Source: Branchiostoma floridae (lineage: Eukaryota; Chordata; Leptocardii; Amphioxiformes; Branchiostomatidae). Taken from it: DNA of 60,000 bases. The notes under the pieces are model-generated. The model did not search any database. It was given only the letters and a program-made list of their open reading frames with translations, and was not told where the DNA came from. The DNA lies in NCBI RefSeq assembly GCF_000003815.2, contig NC_049983.1, positions 14,082,240 through 14,142,239 of the forward strand. The letters run 5' to 3'. The position numbers and the translations under genes were made by a program. Position 1 is the stretch's first letter, and the number at the start of each line of letters is the position of its first letter. Below are positions 1 through 12,000 of the stretch, piece by piece.

Positions 1-410
1 GCAATGGGGACTGGCTAGTCACTACTTGTTAAATATATACCAATATGTGTTGATGGCCTCAAGAAAAACCTGCCAGAATAAGTCGATACATCATCGTCAA
101 TACACTACAGAGGCAATTGTGAATGTTTGTTAAGAATGAGTTATGAGCAGTCGTCTCTAAAGCGCTTAGTCATGCTAAACTTCGTGGGTACCAGTAGTTA
201 ACATGCATGTGTTGCCATGCAGCATAATGCAGATCTTATCTCCGGAATCTTTTACCAGAACCCAATGTCAAACCAACATTCTCACGAGGACAATTTACAA
301 CACGTACAGTACAATTATCACTGGGGAAACGAGCCTGCTTTGACTTGACGCAGCATGCGACACACAGAACAAATTTGTCGCAGCGCCAGTCGTAAATACG
401 TTGTCTGCAC
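1..410. repeat. Left arm of a distant inverted repeat (partner 35031-35415)
   Basis: The first about 410 bases read, in reverse complement, as the segment 35031-35415. Shared landmarks include the ends near tagtcactacttgtt, the stretch around the atgcagcataatgcag motif, and the part around cgtatttacgac. Identity is high but interrupted by small indels. The match crosses the assembly gap, so it may be a dispersed duplication or a scaffold effect. No coding potential is evident. Confidence 0.8.
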
Positions 411-2256
411 GAAGACGTGAAGTGATCAGAAAAAAAACTCGATTTAGCATCGGGAATTAAAAACAAAATGTGTATATTAGTTTTTCTTAACAATGCGCAT
501 ACAAAGAGGACATCATTTGAATACAGAAAAAAATCAAAACAGAGATTTGGTCGGACGGTAAACGTTCCAGGTGGAGGGGAAGATTGTTCCAGTTAACTAC
601 ACATTTGACTTGGGGGTTGTATTGTTCTTACTGGAGCAATATGTAAATGGAAACATTGTCGAGTTTCATAAGTGTGGAATCGTGAGATTTAGAAAGCCGT
701 CAAATGTGTCTGGAAGAAATGGATTGAAATATTGCATTGTAACAAAGGGTTAGCTGAAGTCTATTTATATAAAAAAATGTTGACAATCCCAAGCCTGGTA
801 AACAGTGGCATTGAATGGGAGAAGAAATCGGAACTAGTGCCGGTACGACCAAGTCTTTTCTGGAGTAGTACTGGAGGGGCTGCAGTGTAGTTTTGTATGT
901 GCATCCCCATACAATATTTCCCTAGGTCAAATATAGGTATATCAAGCTATTATTACATTTCAGCCATACATAGTATGGTGAAATATATTGTATTCGTAAT
1001 GTTTCTTCTTCTTTCTTTCTCCTGTCAAATCTTCAAAGTGATTCATCTCCGCCGTTCCTGGACCGAATGACCTGAAATTTGGCACAGGGGTAGAATAGGC
1101 CAATACCCTGATGCTTTTTTTCTCTCAGTTTTTTTCATATCTACCTCTAAAATGATTTTATTGAGGTTTAAAGGTCATGTTTTTACCAAAACCTGAATTT
1201 GGTGTAAATAGGCATTAGATACTAACTAGTAGTTGGTAAAATGATCCAAGTACATTTTTTGGCATAAACTACTTTAAAATGCTTAATTTCAGCACTTTTC
1301 TGAGGGGAAATTGGTTTTCTTTCGGCCTCCTGCCGTGAACTCCAGTGACCCCACACACCTGCGCAGCCTGGGCTTTCGCGAGAGTTAATTGAATTTAATG
1401 GGGCCAGCCAATCAGCGCCGAGGAAGACGAATGCTAATTAATATTCATAAGCTGGCTTCCAATGCCGTATATACAGACAGAAACACATGCATATTACAGC
1501 CTTACAATGGCCATACATGTGTGTGTCACCCTTTGCCCGGTTTAAAATTGTTGTTTGCGAGGATTTGGAGTTCAGACAGGGTCATTTGAGCGGTAGCGGA
1601 CGGTACGCATGCATTGAACATTAGAATACAAGTCTTTGTCGTTGAATTAATCAACATTCCGCATGGCGATATCAATCATTTTTGGCAGAGTTAACTTTAA
1701 TAGGGTTAGTTGAGACATTTGAGAAAATGTTACTTGGCGGAAAACGCGGGAAAATTGGCCAGTTTGCGTTTAGTTTTGATACGTAGGTTTGACAGTGGCG
1801 CAATTGATCATTTTCTCATCAATATTTCGTCATAATTATTTGAACTGTAAATCTAAACAATTGGCTTACATGTGCAATTTTTATATGAATAAAGATCAGT
1901 GGGTACTAAAAGTATGTGTACCTTATTGCTCTTTGTCTATAGATCAGCATTTTTTCTATAGTGGCCATATGTCTATAGTGGCAACATTTCTCTCACTGTA
2001 CTGGAAAGAAAAGTGATGTCTTTTTTCCCGAGCAAATGTAGGTACTTCTAGTGTTGGTGTTGTTTTTTATTACGTAAACCTTGTACATTAAAATTGTAAG
2101 TAACTTTAAACTGCCAGAGTTTTAGCCCAATAAAACACTCCCAGTACCAGGGTATCACCACTGACCCCCGAAAAGAAACCCTCGAACAAGGTAGAAACTC
2201 CTATCCTCCGGGTCTCTCACGCTAGCGCGCTACGAGCAGGAAATTATAACACTATA
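411..2256. other. Intergenic DNA, no gene recognised
   Basis: Only short, low-complexity or shadow reading frames occur here. The part from about 1010 to 1330 has the look of a dispersed repeat (ctccgccgttcctggaccg followed by a T-rich tract). The part from about 1600 to 2000 resembles 47460-47740: both contain a tatcaatcatttttggca-like string and a ctatagtggcc string. That suggests two diverged copies of one interspersed repeat. I see no splice-bounded exon with confidence. Confidence 0.5.
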
Positions 2257-2563
2257 GGTGGGGTCACACAAGCGTATATATTCAAGTCCGTTTGAGGTGC
2301 GTATGAAGCTCTTAGTCTCTACCAGGCTCCACAGGTTGCGAGAAGAATAGTACAAATTGAACAAATATAGATACACAACATGCTAGATAAGTTAGCTGAC
2401 TGAGAAGTATGGTTAGCGACACAGCTAACTCGTCTGACATGTTACCTGTTTACTTTTGTCCAATTTCTATTATTTTTCCAACGACCTGTGGGGCCTGGTG
2501 GAGGCAAATATTCCCATGCGCGCCTCATACGGACTTAAATATATACGCAGGTGTGACCCCACC
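2257..2563. mobile_element. MITE-like element with GGTGGGGTCACAC terminal inverted repeats
   Basis: The 307-bp segment starts GGTGGGGTCACAC and ends in its complement. The subterminal parts also pair: gcgtatatattcaagtccg against cggacttaaatatatacgc. There is no ORF of note. The termini resemble those of the 5-kb palindrome at 23045-28099 (GGTGGGTTTACACCTGCG), so both probably belong to one superfamily. The right flank is TTAA and the left flank is TATA, so a target duplication is not clear. Confidence 0.75.
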
Positions 2564-2867
2564 TTAACACAACAAGATTACGCCCGTTGGCTGTTGCATA
2601 CAAAGTAAAACAATTAAACAGTGGTATGCAGGAGGATATACTTAACAAAGAAGGAAATGAAATATAGAGATAAAGCCACATCAACTTAAGTTGTTGGTCC
2701 TGGAATTTTTCAGAAAAGAAATGAAGAAGAAATGAAGCGAAAGACCGGTAAATTCTTTTTTTTTTAAACTCGAGACGTATCAGTTTATGTAATGGCTCAT
2801 ACAAAACAAGAAGAAGATTTAAGTTTTCAGCTTAAAAAAAACACACACTCCTACTACACAGTACCTA

Positions 2868-3064
2868 CTCTCCAAGCTAGGCTCCAGATGTTTTTTAACG
2901 TTTTTTTAGTCGTTTTTATCGGGCTTTCTATTTTGTCATTTGTCTTGAAGTACGCCAGCCAGTAGGTTATGACACAGTAAGATATAAAAAAAAAAGAAAG
3001 CCCGATAAAAACGACTAAAAAAAACGTTAAAAAAACAGCCGGAGCCTAACCTCAGCTTGGAGAG
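2868..3064. mobile_element. MITE, CTCTCCAAGC terminal repeats, TA target duplication (copy 1)
   Basis: This 197-bp element is bounded by CTCTCCAAGC and GCTTGGAGAG, with TA immediately outside each end (2866-2867 and 3065-3066). The inverted repeat extends inward with aggctcc/ggagcct and the long tract gtcgtttttatcgggctttc and its complement. A TA duplication fits Tc1/mariner-type insertion, which is inferred from the family habit. It has no coding capacity. Related copies lie at 28826-29014 and 52873-53243. Confidence 0.85.
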
Positions 3065-3548
3065 TACACCGTACTTGCACCTGCTTGATAATTATTAAAA
3101 CGCATGCCATACTTGAATAAAAGAAAAGTTCATTGCAATAATAAATGTACCCACATCACTAGGAGGTGATAACGGTACTTAGACGTAGTTATTGTACTGG
3201 AAATTGTTGAATGGCTTCATGTAATTTCATGATGAAAATGCTCTGAATGGAAGATGCGGTGTTTTTTTTCACTTTTGGAAAAATAGGAGCTGCCGCGATT
3301 CTAAAAAACAATTAGTTATGCATAGGGGCTCCTGTGGAAGATTATATTCTTCCATATGGGCCCGGGGCATATTGAGCAAGCTCTGTTTTGAACTGGAATC
3401 AATTCACAATATTAGTTCTCTTTGGGGGATATCTTACAGTCAAAATGTTCCATTATTGCGCAGGGGTGACTTGGAACAGTCCAATGTTGCGTGGAAATGG
3501 GTATGGATGAAATATGCTGTATTTGCACCCAAGCAAATGTCGGCCTTT

Positions 3549-4781
3549 CTAGTATTCCATTCCAGCCTGTCTAAAATTTCTCCAATCATTCTCAGATTGA
3601 GATCTCCTGAATCTATGTAGGCTCTTATTCAAAGTTTGTTTTGCTTGTTTACAATCCTGCCCATACCATTCATCTTGGTTGTTCCTTACCAAGTCCTCTC
3701 TTGTACTTGAGTTTAGTCCCATGTGAGCTGCAGCTGATTCTAGTGCTTGTCCTATTTTTCCCACAGCCGCATCTATCTCATTACCCTGGATATCTGCCAC
3801 TATTTCTTGTAATAGCCCTTGTACCATTTGTCCTTGTAGCCTGCTTTTGAATTCTTCAACTCTATCCCCATTCCATTTATACCTTACTGAACCTTCATTC
3901 TGGGTATTGTGTTTGGTATGTGCTAAAGGGTTGCTGATGGGGAGCTTACATAGCAGGGGCATGTGGTCTGACTCCACTCTGTATACTACTGAGAAGTCTT
4001 TGATTGAGGTTAACATGTTATATTTTACCAATATATAATCTACCACACTTCTTCCTGGTAACCCGTCTTTGTTGTGGATGTTTTCACGAACACATTTAAA
4101 ACTACCAACATTTTTATCTTCAAACAATCTGCCATTAACAATTCTTAAGTTTCATTAACAAGTCTTACATAAGTTTATTAGATTATAACCAAACCCATTG
4201 ATTTGTTTGTCCTGGGAAGTCCTCTGGGGAGGCACTGAGTCTACCATGTATTCCTGTGGGAGGGGGACAAATTCATCATCCTCTATTTCCTCCAACACAT
4301 AGTCAGACAGGCAGCCGGTTCTAGCATCAAAGTCTCCCATTAACATATAATCACAGTTTTCTATCTCTGAAGAGTACTGGGATAATTCAGATTCAATTAT
4401 TTGAAAAATATCCTCTGTGTCGTGTGCAGGTGAGTCAGCGGGGGACACATAAACCAGACCAATTAGCAAACTTGTTTGCCATCTAAAGAAGTCTTTGTCA
4501 CATAAACACCAGATTATATTTTTAGACAGACTTGGCATCTGTTTCACTCCTTTGCTGAATTCATCTCTTATAAACATAGCTAGTCCTCCCGAATTTCTTT
4601 TTGCCTTCTTCTTTTTCACTCTGTTGCTAGTATACACTGTGTAACCTTCTAGGGTAATGTCGTCCTTGTCTTTGTCTTGAGCCCATGTCTCCTGTAGTCC
4701 AAATACATCATACTGTTTTAAAAAGTTTTTGAAATCACAGTCATCTAATTTAGATAGTAGTCCATTAACATTCCATGACAT
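3549..4781 (-). pseudogene. LINE ORF2 fragment: endonuclease (EEP) domain, reverse transcriptase missing
   Basis: The reading frame begins MSWNVNGLLSKLDDC near 4781 and shows the exonuclease-endonuclease-phosphatase signature of apurinic-type LINE endonucleases: WNVNG (catalytic Asn), GLQETW (Glu), GDFDARTG (Asp), and VVYRVESDHMPL (the terminal SDH block). The frame is continuous but cut by two consecutive stops (TAA TGA, 4152-4157), just before the conserved NLRIVNGR stretch. Homology ends near 3549, after the linker following the endonuclease. No reverse-transcriptase motif follows, so the element lost its 3' half. It lies downstream of ORF1 (4861-6168) on the same strand, in the usual CR1/L2-like order. 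It is dead as an element. The family assignment to a CR1-like clade is inference. Confidence 0.85.
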
Positions 4782-4860
4782 GACAGTTAGGGTGGTTTTT
4801 ACAATATGGTGACTTGGGGCATTTTCCTCATTGCCGGGGATTCAGACAAGGTTACGGTAC

Positions 4861-6168
4861 TTAGACTTGTGACCATATACTATGCCTGCATACTCTCACA
4901 CTGTGTCCTTGGACCCCACATACCTGACATTTCTGACCAGAATGCCTGTTCTTTCTGTAATGGACACCAGTAGCTCCATATGATACACTATTGTGACTGT
5001 GTATGCCTGTCTTATCTAACATGAATGAAGCCCAGATTTCAGTGCCTTCTTTATTGACATGTAAACCATCAGTGTTTTAAAAATAGACTAGCATCTACCA
5101 GACCTTCTACCATAAACCGGTCTGTGCAGTCTATATACCTGGCACCATATAGCTGGCTGACAAGTTGCTGTAGCTCCCAGTTCACTTGCATAGCCTTGTC
5201 ATTCTTCTCTTTGCTGTCTAGTCTGGGAAGCAGGCTTGCAAATACTACCTGACATTCAGGTTGACATCTCTTCACTTCCTCATAAACATTTTTATATTTA
5301 GCTATAATTACTTCTATCGAGTCCATTCCGAAGTTGTCTGTTCCAGCATGTATAATTACTTGGTTTGTCTCAGTCCCTACGGATAGCAGAATGGATAGCT
5401 TAGACACCATAGTTTCAATTTTTGCACCTGAGAATGCAGAAATCACTAGCTGGCTATCTGTCTTGTATCCTTCTGTGTCTGCGTTGAAGTAACTCTGTAA
5501 TCGTCGCACGTTTGAGTCACCTATCAACAGGGTCTTTCCGTCAGGTTTCAGAGGAGTTTCCTGCACTACTGTAGTCCTTACCTTTATATTCTCTCCGGGT
5601 GAACTACAGATATCTTCCTCGGGTGTCATACCCTTACTAAGCTGTACATCATTAAGCCTGTTACTTGCAATATCTCCTGAGTGTTCCTTTACTTGATCTG
5701 AATATACAGCAAGATTACTACTGTACAACACGTCATCATATGTGGATTCTAGTAGTCTGTAGGCTACCCTTCTTTCTATCTCTTCACCTTCAACGTCTAA
5801 TTCACTTTCTTCTGACAGCCTACATTGCTACATATGTGACTTGCCTGTTCTACGGTAGAGTTAGCTTGTTCTTCATCATTGCTACTGCTACTGTCTCTTA
5901 GTCTCTGTAGTCTATCCATCATCCGTCTATGTACTATTTCTTCTTCCTTTTCTCCTTCTTCTTGTTCCATTCGCCGTTTTTCTTTCTCCACTTCCCATTC
6001 ATCATATTCCTTCTCCATTTGCTTTCTTAGTGCATATACAAGTTCTCCTTTTACTTTTCCCTTGTCTAATTATCTTCTTGACAGTTCCACCCTGAGGTCT
6101 GACACCTTCATTCTGGACAGTAGAGCTAAGGTGACCTCCTTACTAAAACCATGCTGATAGAAACCCAT
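4861..6168 (-). pseudogene. LINE ORF1 remnant: SAP-like, coiled coil, SGNH esterase and CCHC zinc knuckle
   Basis: From an ATG at 6168 the frame reads a SAP-like helix pair (KVSDLRVELSRR, then LDKGKVKGELVYALRKQ), a charged coiled coil rich in E, K and R, and a linker. It continues into an SGNH/GDSL hydrolase with a GDSNVRRL serine block, an HAGTDN block and a TDGLHVNKEG Asp-x-x-His block. It ends with a CCHC zinc knuckle (C-x2-C-x4-H-x4-C in KCQVCGVQGHSVRVC) and a stop at 4861. Esterase domains and zinc knuckles are known in ORF1 of CR1/L2-type LINEs, where the protein binds RNA. The ORF is broken by an in-frame TAA at 6070-6072, a frameshift near 5815 and another near 5085 at an A-run just before the catalytic Asp/His block. 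These breaks make it a fossil. Confidence 0.82.
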
Positions 6169-6492
6169 CGTCGTATCTTGTTCCAGCGCTAATGTACACA
6201 TGTGTGAATATTCGTGCAAAATGTTAAGTTGTGTTTCATAAAAATTAGAACAGTCTCACAGTAATAGTTGACTGGTGACATACCAAGTCCTGACCAGGAA
6301 ACTGACGTTCTTCCTTCTGCTGTGTGTACGGCCTGCTTGTTTGTTCTTGTCGGAGTTGTCCCTCAGCAGCGTCCCGCAACGTTGTCCTCGAAGCCGCGCT
6401 AATAGTCCGTTCACTGTCTCCAGCCCCTCCTAGCCGTTGCACTAGTCGTCTCTGCTCACGATGCTGACGTCGCTTCGATGAGACTTTCTCAC

Positions 6493-6577
6493 CTTGAAGA
6501 CAGTGCCCCTGGTTCGCCAAGCTGTAGGGGAAAGAAAATGGCGAAGGCGGCAGCACGTACCACTTGGTATTTCCCAT
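6493..6577 (-). CDS. Possible first coding exon of an unknown host gene
   Basis: An ATG at 6577 opens a frame reading MGNTKWYVLPPSPFSF and onward, to a good 5' splice site (CTTCAAG then GTGAGA, donor at 6492-6487). The exon would give 28 codons plus one base. The frame is also open upstream of this ATG. The surrounding 6.3-6.7 kb is CpG-richer than its neighbours, as expected of a promoter-proximal exon. No second exon was found, because the LINE occupies the region further on. It could equally be LINE 5'-end sequence or chance. I do not recognise the protein. Confidence 0.25.
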
Positions 6578-6579
6578 GG

Positions 6580-6835
6580 ATGTGCGAACTTCACGCCGTA
6601 AAACGCCACCAGTAAAGAGCTTTAAATTTGGATGACCCACAGTTATCAAAAATGACCGCGACCTGAAACGACGAGCGGCCTAAATCGGAACCGGACGTTC
6701 CTACCGACGCCAGAAGTACTCTAATCTACTCTACTCTATAACAATGGGGAATCAGAATCTTTCCCCTAACATTTTTTTCTCTTCGCTTATTCAAACACTA
6801 CTTCTAAGTTTTAACGTCTAAATTCACAGATAACA
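6580..6835 (+). repeat. Direct repeat pair, copy 1 (partner 7480-7800)
   Basis: Both copies contain a cgcmgtaaaacgccaccagt string followed, about 150 bp later, by an acaatggsgmatcagaat string and a cgacttctaatttt-like end. They lie about 0.9 kb apart in the same orientation. The copies are diverged. The spacer holds no gene I can support. Confidence 0.6.
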
Positions 6836-7479
6836 AAATAGTCGATTTGCTGCTGTGAAGTTGCACCCTGTTGTAAATACCACTCCTAGATAACAGTTGG
6901 TCAAATGAACAACATTGATGCCTTTCTTCGTACTCAACGATGCAGATCGGGTTACAAGGATGTAATTAAGACCAGTAGTATAACTAAATTGGTGACCTGA
7001 TAATGTCAGAGAAGCCAAGAAAAATGACCCCAAGGCTCCTCTAGGGTGACAAAAGTACGTATACGCAGAAGCCGTGAGAAAACAGTTCACACAGACAAGC
7101 AAAAAAATTAATGTTTTACGTGATTGACTTATGCAATCAAGTGATGTACCGTCAGCATTTGGATACACTCACACCTGCAGACCTGTCTAAACTTAGTTTG
7201 TACAGATTTTGTGTTGTGTGAGAAACACCCGTTACAGATTGACTTTGTGCGATTCGATCCAGAAAAGAAGAGCCCTCCTGGATAAGATATCATCATCATG
7301 CTCGCCCTTCCGCGGCCTTATAAGAGAGCATTACGTTATTGTTGGGTGGAGCGCTGATTTGGGCTTTTCAACATTATGCGCCAAGTTCTTATGCCGTGTA
7401 TGATTATGTCCCCGCCAGTTGGACCGCGTACGACCTTTCTGCACAAACATAGCCCAAAAACTTAAAAACACGGCTGTGC

Positions 7480-7800
7480 GACCTCCACGCAGTAAAACGC
7501 CACCAGTGTAAGGAATTGTTAACGCCCCTTTACCGATGACCGATTAAAGGTAACTATACCACAGCCAGCTGCAGAGTTAGTCAATTTCAAAACAGGTAGA
7601 TATCTGTCACCTAAATAACACACCTTTCGTTTAATTGTTCCCTTTTGTCATACATTCATAATGCTATATGACCATGTGTTTATTTAAGTGGAAGATGTCT
7701 CTCTTCCCATAGGCACACCATGCTAAAGACAACAATGGCGCATCAGAATATTGACCCTTAACGTTTTCTTGCCTACTTTAAAAACGACTTCTAATTTTTA
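7480..7800 (+). repeat. Direct repeat pair, copy 2 (partner 6580-6835)
   Basis: This is the second copy of the repeat described at 6580-6835. It is longer because of internal insertions. Copy 1 abuts the region of the possible 6.5-kb exon, so the pair may be a local duplication of a 5' region or the flanks of an older insertion. Confidence 0.55.
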
Positions 7801-7859
7801 ATTACTAGATTATTTTCTGTTTATTGGCAATACGTAAAAGAAAGCAATTCGTCCGCGCG

Positions 7860-8660
7860 TGCGCAATTGCATCATCCCTTTGGAAGGGAATAACTCGGGA
7901 AGGGGTTGACGGATCGTCGTTTTTTTAAAAATCTGTAAATGACTTTGGGGATACCTTCCATAATTAAGAGCTATCAATGCAAACCAGGGGCCAATTTTCA
8001 TAATTAATAAGCACAGTTTATTAATCCACGCTAGGACGCTCAAACATATGACATATGTAACTAGAAAAGAGAGAAATTTCGATAGAAATTCTACAGACAT
8101 AAATTATGCATATTGTTACCTAATTTGCATAATTAATGAGAAATTGTATAGCATAGTGTTAAGTGAGGAAAATTCCATTCTTGTGACATTTGGCAGCTAC
8201 GTTAAGTTGAACATTATCAGACGTTAGTCATGCAAATTAGTGTCTCATTTACCTAATTTGTGAGAAAATGCAACAATATTCTTCTTTGATATATTCATAC
8301 TTTGAACACATTTTTATTTACTAATAGGTAGATAAGATGATCAACTGAAATATTTTTTGCAAATGAGGACCTCATTTGTATAATCAATGAGAAATATTTA
8401 TTACAGGTCACTCGTCACAAGTGATCGCCTTTTTTTTAACATCAATGCCCTACCAACATTCATCGCGTAAAACAATATTTTATTCATACATACAGCCAGG
8501 CGAATGGATATAATAATATTAAAACTCACCTACAACAACAATCATTGATACTCATAAGCAATAAAACCGTCGCCATGGCAATAGTTTTTATTGCCACACT
8601 TATTGTTTCTTGATTTGAAGCAAGCACTTATCAGCAATTTGTCTCACTTCCACTGGATAA
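7860..8660 (+). repeat. Direct copy of 33920-34980, partly the dispersed ATGCAAAT repeat
   Basis: Matching landmarks in the same order and orientation as 33920-34980 are gcatcatccctttggaaggg, ccaggggccaatttt, aatgaggacctcatttgtat, the caatgccctac string and aaaccgtcgccatggcaata. In the 34-kb copy the homology is interrupted by the Penelope-like fragment at 34107-34672, which is absent here. The present copy therefore looks like an empty site for that insertion. Confidence 0.7.
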
Positions 8661-9056
8661 TTTTTGATATGTAGGTTTTCATGGTTCCAAAATCTGTCAA
8701 TGAAATGTTCTGGCTGTTCATAAATGTAGGTATAAAGATTTAAGTGAGCCGATATGGTAAACCATCTTTCCATTTTCGTACATCTTTGTCTCTTCGCGGT
8801 ATACCTCGCAAAATCTGCTAAGTGTTAGGAATAAAAACCAAACAACAACAAAAAAAAAACAATCAACTCTTCAACAGAGTTTTGAGCCTCACAATAAAGT
8901 TGCCATTCTTGTCATCAATTCTGTAGTTCTGTGCATGTATTGTACATACATGTAGTATACAATGTCAGAGGGTAAACTTTTTTGGCCGTTTGCGTGTGTG
9001 GATGCAGTACTTAATAGTTTAAGCTGAGCTCGAGAAAAGCAACAGCTTTGAGAATA

Positions 9057-9062
9057 TTTATT
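9057..9062 (-). terminator. AATAAA polyadenylation signal overlapping the SLC28 stop codon
   Basis: The minus-strand SLC28 reading frame ends TGT TAA, and the next bases form AATAAA on that strand, sharing the first stop-codon base region. If used, the 3' untranslated region would be only a few tens of bases. Another AATAAA-like context lies further out, so usage is uncertain. Confidence 0.35.
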
Positions 9063-12000
9063 TAACACATACAGTCCAGAAGAGTGCCAGCATAGGCACA
9101 GGCTGGTGGTGCAGGAGTTGTCATGTTCAGGTACCCCATGGTGGTGTTCACTGCTGCTGTCGGGAGGACAGCAATGGTCGCCTCTTGATACAGGAGTCCT
9201 GAGGAACATCAGAAGAAAAAGACTTCAGTGAGTCAACCATTTTTAAGGCAACAGCAGCAGTGTACGGACACAACGCGTTGAACAATGTAATTTTAACCCT
9301 AGAGCGAATGTTGTTGATCAAAAATCTGCATTAGTCACAGTAATGACTGCATCTGAACATGGACCTTCTGAAGCAAAATGGAGCACAATATGTTCAAGAG
9401 TAGCTAGTAAAGGTATTACAATAAGTTAAGCAACGTTTATAATGTCAAGACCACATTTCCATGATATACCAAGTGCTAATAAATGACCTACAAACCTGCC
9501 ATGCAGGCGTTCAAGACGCTGACTAAGGCACCAGTGATCATTGCCCTGAGTACCATATCGGCCAGGTCGCCCTTCCTGTTGGGAGCCATGGGCCCCAGCC
9601 CGCCCAGCTGGGCACCGATACTGCTGAAGTTCGCAAACCCGCACAGCGCATAGGTCGCGATGGCTTCTGATCGAGCCTGGAAAGATGATGTAAGATTTGG
9701 GTTATTTTATTTTCATTTACATTTCCTTATCTTGTGGGACAGGGGGCACATGGGGAGACAGGACGACTCGAGACTGCAGAAGCATGAGCAAGTAAACAAG
9801 CATTTCATTGGAATATACAATATCGTAATCATCCTGATGGGTCCACCATGGTCTCCTCAATATGTCAATTTTTGTATCATTCAAAGAGTTTCAAAGTGTG
9901 TTTTTACTAGAAAACTGATGCATTTTTCCTTTTGAAGAAATCGTAGGCACACAAAGTAAATAACTCATCCAAAGTCTTTTCCAAGCTTTAGAAGTAGATG
10001 AAGAAGATACTACTGCAATTATTATTCAACTGCTCAATTCAACATGTTGAGCACTCACCGATAGTTTCTTGGCGGCGATTATGTCACCCAGGTCCAGGTA
10101 GGCAATGAACTCGTTGGTGAAGATCTTCTTGCCCAGCAGCTCAGCGACTATAGGACACTCCTCCCACGGAACACCCATGGCGTAGGCTAGTGGCCTGAAC
10201 ACGTACGAGCAGATAGTCTGTGGAACATAGCAGTCATTCGGTCAGCATTACAAGTATGTGCAAGATATGGATTTAATGGACAATATGATATGATCTACGT
10301 AGCAGCTTAAAGCTTTTTTTGTATAAAGCAACTGAACTATTTCATTACACATAAGCAACAATTCACCAAAATAGACTGCCTGTTCATATCATAATGGTAC
10401 TCTTCATCGTAAATCACATCGTTACTTCAACCTAGTTAATTAAAGTTATGCGTTCCTCATTTCTTTCTAAGCTTTACAGTACAAGTCATCTTGCAGCCGC
10501 ACAGGTACGTAGCCAATTAGTCAGTTTTATAATAAAGCATTGTTATCACCACCAGGGAGAAATGTCCTCAATTATCTAACATGTAAATATGTGTGGGGGT
10601 AGAGACTCTGATTTAGTAGAGATCCCGATCGAAGTTTCTGTCGATTGAAACCCCAATCCAGATCTCTACCTGTAGAATCGACGACTCTGTTGTTAGAGAT
10701 CCCGATCAGAGTTTCTGTCGACAGAGACCCCGTTAGGATTTCTGCCGATAAAATCTCTGATTCTACCATATCGCGGAGTCTCTACCCTGACATATATATT
10801 CCGTGTGCTTGTTTATGCTACGGTCACATTTCCAAATCGCGGCCCGGCCGGGATGTTTACGGAAACGAAAGATAAGAGTGTTTATCAAGGAATATGCACA
10901 AATTGTGCTTATGATTGATTTTCTTATGTTTTGTGAATTTTCTTTCTTTTCATTCAAATTATACTTCCCTAAAGCGTCTCGGCCCGGGCCCCGGGTTGGC
11001 CTAAGCCTTAGACATGTAGAAAGGACGTGTAGTGAATCAAAATATAACCTCAAACGTCAGGTTGGGGATATCGACCATCCCTCCCAGCCAGGACAGCACG
11101 TTGTTGAAGAACCCCAGAAGTGCGATGAAAACGATGATGTTCCCTACGATGTTAGCGACGAGGGTCACGGCTACGGACACGCCAGAGGCCGCTGCTGCAA
11201 ATAGGTTCCTCTCCTGTCTGCAACCGCCATAGAAATGCAATATGCATTACAATTACAAGTTGACATTGAGTAGTATTATAATGCTTTTATCTTATCTATG
11301 CCATGGTTATCAAAGTTGAGACCGCAACTGCCGACTTTTGAACAACTATGCTATTTCAAACTTCCTCGGGAAAAAGCCTAGGCCTGTCTCGGAGGGGAAG
11401 ACCAATGAGCCTCCAATGGCGAGAGGTTGTGTATCACATGTGCACAGGCTAGCCAGGAAAAATAATTTAATGTGCAGGACTAATTTAGGTGTGATGTAAA
11501 ATACAACGTGTAGGATAATGCACTTACGAAATTTCGATTTGAAGTCGTTCGTCCTTCTTCGTCCTCTTCCTCTCTGTCTCCGGATAGACCAGCTTGGACA
11601 ACGCCAGGGCGGTGGGCGCCGCCATGACCGAGCAGGCCATCAGGTGGGACGGGTTGATGCCGAAGGAGATGAAGGCTCCGAGAAGACTGCCAGCCACGGA
11701 CCCGAACCCTCCGGTCATCACCGCGTGGAGCTCGGACTTGGTCATGGTGGGGAGGAAGGGGCGGATCAACAGGGGAGCCTCCGTCTGTTACGTTTGAAGA
11801 AAAGGGTGATCATCAATGTACCCATGTAAAAAAAATCCAGGCAATTATAACGTGGTTACGGGCCTTTATAAATTGTTATTTTTCCCCTTTAGACATATAT
11901 CTTATATGTACATCTTGCGACCAGGACATCGCATCATTGATACTCGGCTTTTTAAAAATTTCCTTACGACTTTTCTTTTTTCCCTTCGGAAACATGCTGC

